Shown piece after piece: positions 5,710-6,931 of a stretch of DNA of 6,931 nucleotides. The notes beneath the pieces were generated by a model. It did no database searches. It was not told the origin of the DNA and saw nothing but the letters and a program-made list of their open reading frames with translations. This DNA is from a bacterium (lineage in GTDB: Bacteria; Campylobacterota; Campylobacteria; Campylobacterales; Sulfurimonadaceae): positions 1 through 6,931 of the forward strand of contig JAHJFL010000059.1 of NCBI GenBank assembly GCA_018824795.1, written 5' to 3'. A program made the position numbers and the translations under genes. The first letter of the stretch is position 1. The number at the start of each line of letters is the position of its first letter.

Positions 5710-6931
5710 TGGCATTTGATAAAATGGAATTAAGAGACATCGAAGTATGGGATGGAAACTTTGCAGCTGCACAAGCTCTAAGACAGTGTCAAATTGACGT
5801 TGTTGCAGCGTATCCGATTACTCCATCAACTCCTATTGTTGAAGGTTATGCAAAATTCTTAGCAGATGGTTATGTTGAGGGTGAATTCGTAATGGTTGAA
5901 TCTGAGCATGCTGCAATGTCAGGATGTATCGGTGCTGCTGCTGCAGGTGGGCGTGTTGCAACTGCAACTTCATCTCAAGGTTTCGCACTTATGGTTGAAA
6001 CATTATATCAAGCTTCAGGTATGCGTTTACCAATTGTTTTAAACGTTGTAAATCGTGCTCTCGCTGCTCCGTTAAATGTTAATGGTGACCACTCAGATAT
6101 GTATCTTGGACGTGACAGTGGTTGGATTCAATTAAATGCATATTGTCCTCAAGATGCTTATGATTTAAACTTTATTGCGTTTAAAGTTTCTGAAGATCAT
6201 GCAGTAAGACTTCCATGTATGGTTCACCAAGATGGTTTCATGACTTCGCATACAGCTCAAGGTGTAAAAACTATGACTGATGATGTTGCGTACAGCTTTG
6301 TTGGCGATTTTAAACCAATGAACGACATGCTTGACTTTGAGCATCCTGTAACTCATGGTGTTCAAACTGAAGAAGATTGGCACTTTGAGCATAAAGCTCG
6401 TCAACATAATGACCTTATGACAAAAGTTATGCCAAAAGTTCAAGCTGCGTTTGATGATTTTGAAAAACTTACAGGTCGTAAATATAACATAGTTGAAAAA
6501 TACGATATGGACGATGCAGATGTTGCAGTTGTTTGTATGGGAACTTCAGTTGAAACAGCTCGTGAAGTTGCAACTGAAATGAGAGAAAAAGGTATTAAAG
6601 CAGGAGTTGTTGGTATACGTGTAATCCGTCCATTCCCATTCTTTGAAATCCAAGAAGCACTTAAAGGTACTAAAGCTATAGCTACACTTGACCGTTCGGC
6701 ACCAGGTGGAACTGTTGGTATGTTATTTAATGAGATGGCAGGTTGTTTATATAATTTAGCTGAGCGTCCTTTACTTTCTGGTAAGATTTATGGTCTTGGT
6801 GGTCGTGACTTAACGAAAAAACATTTAGTAGATTTATATACTGAGCTTCAAGCAAATGTTGATGCTGGAAAAGTATTGACTCCATTACAGCAGTTTATCG
6901 GTGTTCGTGGACCGAAACTATCATTTTTATA
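5709..6931 (+). CDS. porA: Pyruvate:ferredoxin oxidoreductase, alpha subunit (3' end at or just past the window edge)
   Basis: I translated this frame by hand; it is open from the ATG at 5709 through 407 codons to 6929, with 'ta' left at the window end. The alpha subunit forms the pyruvate-binding part of the active site with the TPP-carrying beta subunit. Visible landmarks are AAYPITPSTPIVE (33-45), with the conserved Thr of the YPITP motif; VESEHAAMSG (63-72); GGRVATATSSQGFALM (80-95); GDHSDMYLGRDSGWIQL (126-142); the domain II segment GIRVIRPFPFFE (302-313); LDRSAPGG (327-334); and YGLGGRD (361-367). A length near 400 is normal, and the C-terminal QFIGVRGPKLSFL looks like the natural end, so 'ta' may start a stop codon. 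AGGA lies 6 nt before the ATG. The porB gene is expected next but is not in the window. Confidence 0.95.
   Translation, partial: MAFDKMELRDIEVWDGNFAAAQALRQCQIDVVAAYPITPSTPIVEGYAKFLADGYVEGEFVMVESEHAAMSGCIGAAAAGGRVATATSSQGFALMVETLYQASGMRLPIVLNVVNRALAAPLNVNGDHSDMYLGRDSGWIQLNAYCPQDAYDLNFIAFKVSEDHAVRLPCMVHQDGFMTSHTAQGVKTMTDDVAYSFVGDFKPMNDMLDFEHPVTHGVQTEEDWHFEHKARQHNDLMTKVMPKVQAAFDDFEKLTGRKYNIVEKYDMDDADVAVVCMGTSVETAREVATEMREKGIKAGVVGIRVIRPFPFFEIQEALKGTKAIATLDRSAPGGTVGMLFNEMAGCLYNLAERPLLSGKIYGLGGRDLTKKHLVDLYTELQANVDAGKVLTPLQQFIGVRGPKLSFL

Noticed and set aside
6165..6443. Minus-strand 92-codon open frame inside porA
   Set aside because: Fully antisense to the conserved porA frame and without any motif.
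1..6931. Possible mobile element, CRISPR array, defence or other undescribed system
   Set aside because: No spaced repeats, transposase, integrase, toxin-antitoxin pair or unusual gene cluster is visible; every large frame belongs to a recognised family.

Overview
The window looks like ordinary chromosomal DNA from a Campylobacterota (Epsilonproteobacteria) species, most plausibly a Sulfurimonas-like or related marine/sulfur-oxidising lineage. This is inferred from three things: a low-GC genome; a four-subunit pyruvate:ferredoxin oxidoreductase cluster in the order gamma-delta-alpha (porC-porD-porA), as in Helicobacter pylori; and an L13 protein whose CYTPNIDCGDY and YSGYFGS segments I associate with this phylum. 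Genus-level placement is a recollection-based guess. All recognised genes are on the + strand, and essentially the whole window is coding.

Layout. Bases 1-140 are an AT-rich leader and promoter region with a long imperfect dyad and a tandem 11-bp repeat. It is followed by the ribosomal pair rplM (141-563) and rpsI (574-963), then a hairpin that probably ends that transcript (977-1006). A good TATAAT box (1062-1067) starts a second unit of three tightly packed genes: a membrane-anchored DUF945/YdgA-like protein (1096-2475), a periplasmic family-5 solute-binding protein with no permease beside it (2476-3984), and a HAD-superfamily phosphatase (3981-4628). The first two abut with no gap and the last two overlap by 4 nt. 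A 118-bp spacer then leads to the third unit: porC (4747-5304), porD (5314-5709) and porA (5709 to the window end). PorB should follow outside the window. PorA reaches 407 codons, and the last two bases (ta) may be the start of its stop codon.

Function. The first unit makes two large/small-subunit ribosomal proteins. The third makes most of an oxygen-sensitive enzyme that interconverts pyruvate and acetyl-CoA + CO2 using TPP and Fe-S clusters. In autotrophic Campylobacterota the same complex can run in the carboxylating direction to feed carbon from the reductive TCA cycle into pyruvate. The middle trio has no obvious shared pathway and is the least understood part of the window. Arginine codon choice (CGT-rich in rpsI and porA, mixed in the solute-binding gene) suggests that the outer units are highly expressed and the middle one is not.

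I saw no tRNA, rRNA, CRISPR array, insertion sequence, prophage gene or defence system. There is no convincing evidence of a new biological system here. The findings are modest regulatory and gene-context observations.
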